Shown piece by piece: positions 42,799 to 44,242 of a DNA stretch of 44,242 nucleotides. The position numbers were made by a program, and so were the translations under genes. The notes beneath the pieces are model-generated. The model saw nothing but the letters and a program-made list of their open reading frames with translations, had not been told where the DNA came from and made no database searches. The stretch's first letter is position 1. Each line of letters opens with the position of its first letter. Source of the DNA: CAZQXD01 sp964597315 (GTDB taxonomy: Bacteria; Pseudomonadota; Gammaproteobacteria; Competibacterales; Competibacteraceae); assembly GCA_964597315.1 (NCBI GenBank), contig CAZQXD010000034.1, positions 1 to 44,242 on the forward strand, read 5' to 3'.

Positions 42799-43236
42799 AT
42801 GACTGGCCGTATTCAGCGGCTACTGACAGGCATGCTGCTATTTGGCCTGATCGCGCTGCCCGCCGCGTCGGATACGGAGACCGTTGAAATCGTGGTCAAT
42901 CCCGGCATTGAACAACCTGCCTTGGCGGTCAATGCGGTACGGGCTATTTTCGGCATGCGCCTGAGAACCTGGAATAACGGCAGGCCGATCCGGGTCTTGG
43001 TGCTGCCGGATGATCATTCCGTTCATACCAACTTTTCCAAACAGGTCATCAATATCTATCCTCATCAATTGCGCCTGGCCTGGGACAGGCTGGTCTATTC
43101 CGGCATTGGTCAGGCGCCGGCGCGGGTGGTCTCGCTCCAGGATATGCGTAAAGAAATCGCCGCCACCCCAGGCGCCATCGGCTATTTGCCCCGCTCCATG
43201 ATCGACGACAGTGTGCGTATTCTGCCGATTTACTAA
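42799..43236 (+). CDS. Secreted PstS-like (periplasmic binding fold) small protein
   Basis: The product is 145 residues with a signal peptide (about 1-24, ending PAASD). The mature part (VEIVVNPGIEQPALAVNAVRAIFGMRLRTWNNGRPIRVLVLPDDH, RLAWDRLVYSGIG, GAIGYLPRSMID), quoted here in pieces, is the PBP-like fold of phosphate-type binding proteins in a half-length form. Such stand-alone proteins occur beside sensor or transport genes. It is near a tungstate-type binding protein gene and the remnant of its regulator. Confidence 0.8.
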   Translation: MTGRIQRLLTGMLLFGLIALPAASDTETVEIVVNPGIEQPALAVNAVRAIFGMRLRTWNNGRPIRVLVLPDDHSVHTNFSKQVINIYPHQLRLAWDRLVYSGIGQAPARVVSLQDMRKEIAATPGAIGYLPRSMIDDSVRILPIY

Positions 43237-43302
43237 ATGTCGCGAGGCGCCGTGCCCGGCGTGGCTCGGGAGGGTCCGGCCATGAACCCAGCAGCGGCGT
43301 TC

Positions 43303-43561
43303 ATGAACACCCGGGAGGTCGCCGATTACCTGAGCGGATGCGGGGTTGGGCATCGAAGCCGTGGCCCGCCAGTTCAGACTGGGATTCGCGCCCTTGCATC
43401 GGGAGCGTTTCGACCTGCTGGTGAATCGGCGGGACTGGTTCGAGCCGCCCCTGCAAAAGCTATTGGCTTTCACCCGTACCCCGCAGTTTATCGAAAAGGC
43501 CCGGGAGCTAGGGGGCTACGAGGTGGCCGGGTTGGGCAAGGTGATCTACAACGGACCTTGA
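43303..43561 (+). pseudogene. HTH-PBP transcriptional regulator with large internal deletion
   Basis: The frame at 43303 (or 43282) begins MNTREVADYL, the excisionase-type HTH start of regulators that carry a C-terminal substrate-binding domain. At about 43333-43338 it jumps, in another frame, to DAGLGIEAVARQFRLGF and continues LHRERFDLLVNRRDWFEPP to GLGKVIYNGP and a stop at 43559-43561. That is the end of the same family. Most of the protein is missing and the halves are out of frame. Such regulators often sit beside molybdate/tungstate uptake genes, as here. Confidence 0.75.
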
Positions 43562-43664
43562 GCCTGGCCCATACCCGTGACGGGGCCTGGTGTTCAGAAC
43601 GGAACAGCCCTCTTTAAACAACCGCCGGATACAGGCAGCTCACCAGGGAGAGGGTGTGTCCCTA

Positions 43665-44242
43665 TTAGGGCCTCTTGGCGTTTGGGAAAAACAAGGATTG
43701 GCCGTCCAATTGATAATCGGCGATAGCCTGCTGGCCCTCCGGGGATAAGAGCCAGTCCACGAACCGCTGACCCTCCTTGGCTTTCACATATGAATGTTTT
43801 TGGGGGTTGACCAGGATAACCCCGTACTGGTTGAACAAGCGTGGGTCGCCTTCCACCAGTACTTCCAGGTCCCCTTTGTGTTTGAAGCTGATCCAGGTCC
43901 CCCGGTCAGTCAGGGTATACGCTGCCATGGCCGCCGCGATGGTCAGGGTGGCGCCCATGCCGGAGCCGGTTTCCCGATACCAGGCGCCGCTGGCTTGGGC
44001 GGCATTTCTTTCGGCGTCCCGCCATAGGTCGCGTTCGGTTTTGTGGGTGCCGCTGTCGTCGCCCCGGGAAACGAAAACCGCCTGGGCGTCGGCGATTTTT
44101 CCCAGGGCGGCGGCGGCGTCGCTCAGACCCCGTATGCCCGCCGGATCGGCTGTGGGGCCGACGATAACGAAATCGTTGTACATCACATCGAAGCGTTCCA
44201 CCCCTCCGCCCTCGGCGACGAATTTTTCCTCCGAGGGCCGAT
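43665..44242 (-). CDS. Tungstate-type ABC transporter substrate-binding protein (TupA-like), 5' end outside the window
   Basis: The frame is open to the window edge and reads RPSEEKFVAEGGGVERFDVMYNDFVIVGP at the edge (quoted in two overlapping parts: RPSEEKFVAEGGG and VERFDVMYNDFVIVGP). It continues with AVFVSRGDDSGTHKTE, WYRETGSGMGATL and QRFVDWLLSPEGQ, typical of TupA/WtpA-like PBPs. The visible part is about 191 residues; the signal peptide and first strands lie beyond 44242. It binds tungstate or molybdate for an ABC importer presumably encoded nearby. The neighbouring HTH-PBP regulator is deleted. Confidence 0.9.
   Translation of the reverse strand, partial: RPSEEKFVAEGGGVERFDVMYNDFVIVGPTADPAGIRGLSDAAAALGKIADAQAVFVSRGDDSGTHKTERDLWRDAERNAAQASGAWYRETGSGMGATLTIAAAMAAYTLTDRGTWISFKHKGDLEVLVEGDPRLFNQYGVILVNPQKHSYVKAKEGQRFVDWLLSPEGQQAIADYQLDGQSLFFPNAKRP

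Noticed and set aside
43237..43617. A continuous 126-residue protein at the regulator remnant
   Set aside because: Only its first residues match a family; the remainder is the wrong frame of the true C-terminal piece.

Overview
The window is GC-rich, densely coded bacterial DNA. It most resembles a free-living, possibly halotolerant gammaproteobacterium of the Chromatiales or sulfur-oxidiser type. This guess rests on the gene set (an osmoprotectant dipeptide cluster, a 12-heme cytochrome c, RND pump genes, YihY, a MocR regulator and a tungstate-type binding protein), not on a marker gene. No rRNA, tRNA or CRISPR array was seen.

Layout. 1-2.4 kb is an AT-richer, decayed segment: a choice-anchor-L-type secreted protein gene cut by one in-frame amber codon, an IS5-type transposase remnant, and three copies of a 17-bp A-tract dyad. 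2.4-9.2 kb holds a CBS-domain protein, a degenerate multidomain c-di-GMP protein (Hpt-REC-REC-GGDEF-EAL), two small or unassigned proteins, a class III CoA-transferase coupled to a kinase-fold-like protein, and a divergent YihY-type membrane protein. 9.4-16.3 kb holds glutamine-dependent NAD synthetase, a membrane glycosyltransferase with a TPR-like tail coupled to a GT2 enzyme, and a MocR regulator divergent from a flavin-binding oxidase-like protein.

16.3-23.1 kb is the most interesting part. It is a compact minus-strand RiPP operon: an easily missed 59-residue double-glycine precursor with three W-x-R motifs (WFRVWLRWYR), a radical SAM/SPASM maturase of the XyeB-like cyclophane (triceptide) type, an HlyD-type adaptor, a C39 peptidase-ABC exporter and a secreted M61-like metallopeptidase. 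The last three genes are joined by ATGA overlaps and a short gap. A small unassigned gene is divergent from the precursor.

23.7-28.6 kb is an N-acetylglutaminylglutamine amide (NAGGN) osmolyte cluster: an asparagine-synthetase-type amidotransferase, a GNAT/ATP-grasp synthetase and an M42 peptidase, with a Uma2 gene fragment between the last two. 29-33.6 kb holds a gutted phosphoesterase gene, a periplasmic dodecaheme cytochrome c with a promoter and foldable leader, a Rap1a/Tai-like secreted protein and acetate kinase. 34.3-44.2 kb holds a secreted unknown protein, a wrecked RND efflux locus (pump, adaptor and TetR regulator all damaged), a vWA lipoprotein/ECF sigma/anti-sigma set, a PstS-like protein, a deleted HTH-PBP regulator and a tungstate-type binding protein that runs off the end.

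A recurrent theme is internal deletion scars: phosphoesterase, RND pump, adaptor/TetR junction, HTH-PBP regulator, Uma2 fragment and IS remnant. Either this lineage is losing accessory genes by deletion or some junctions are assembly artefacts; read mapping would decide.
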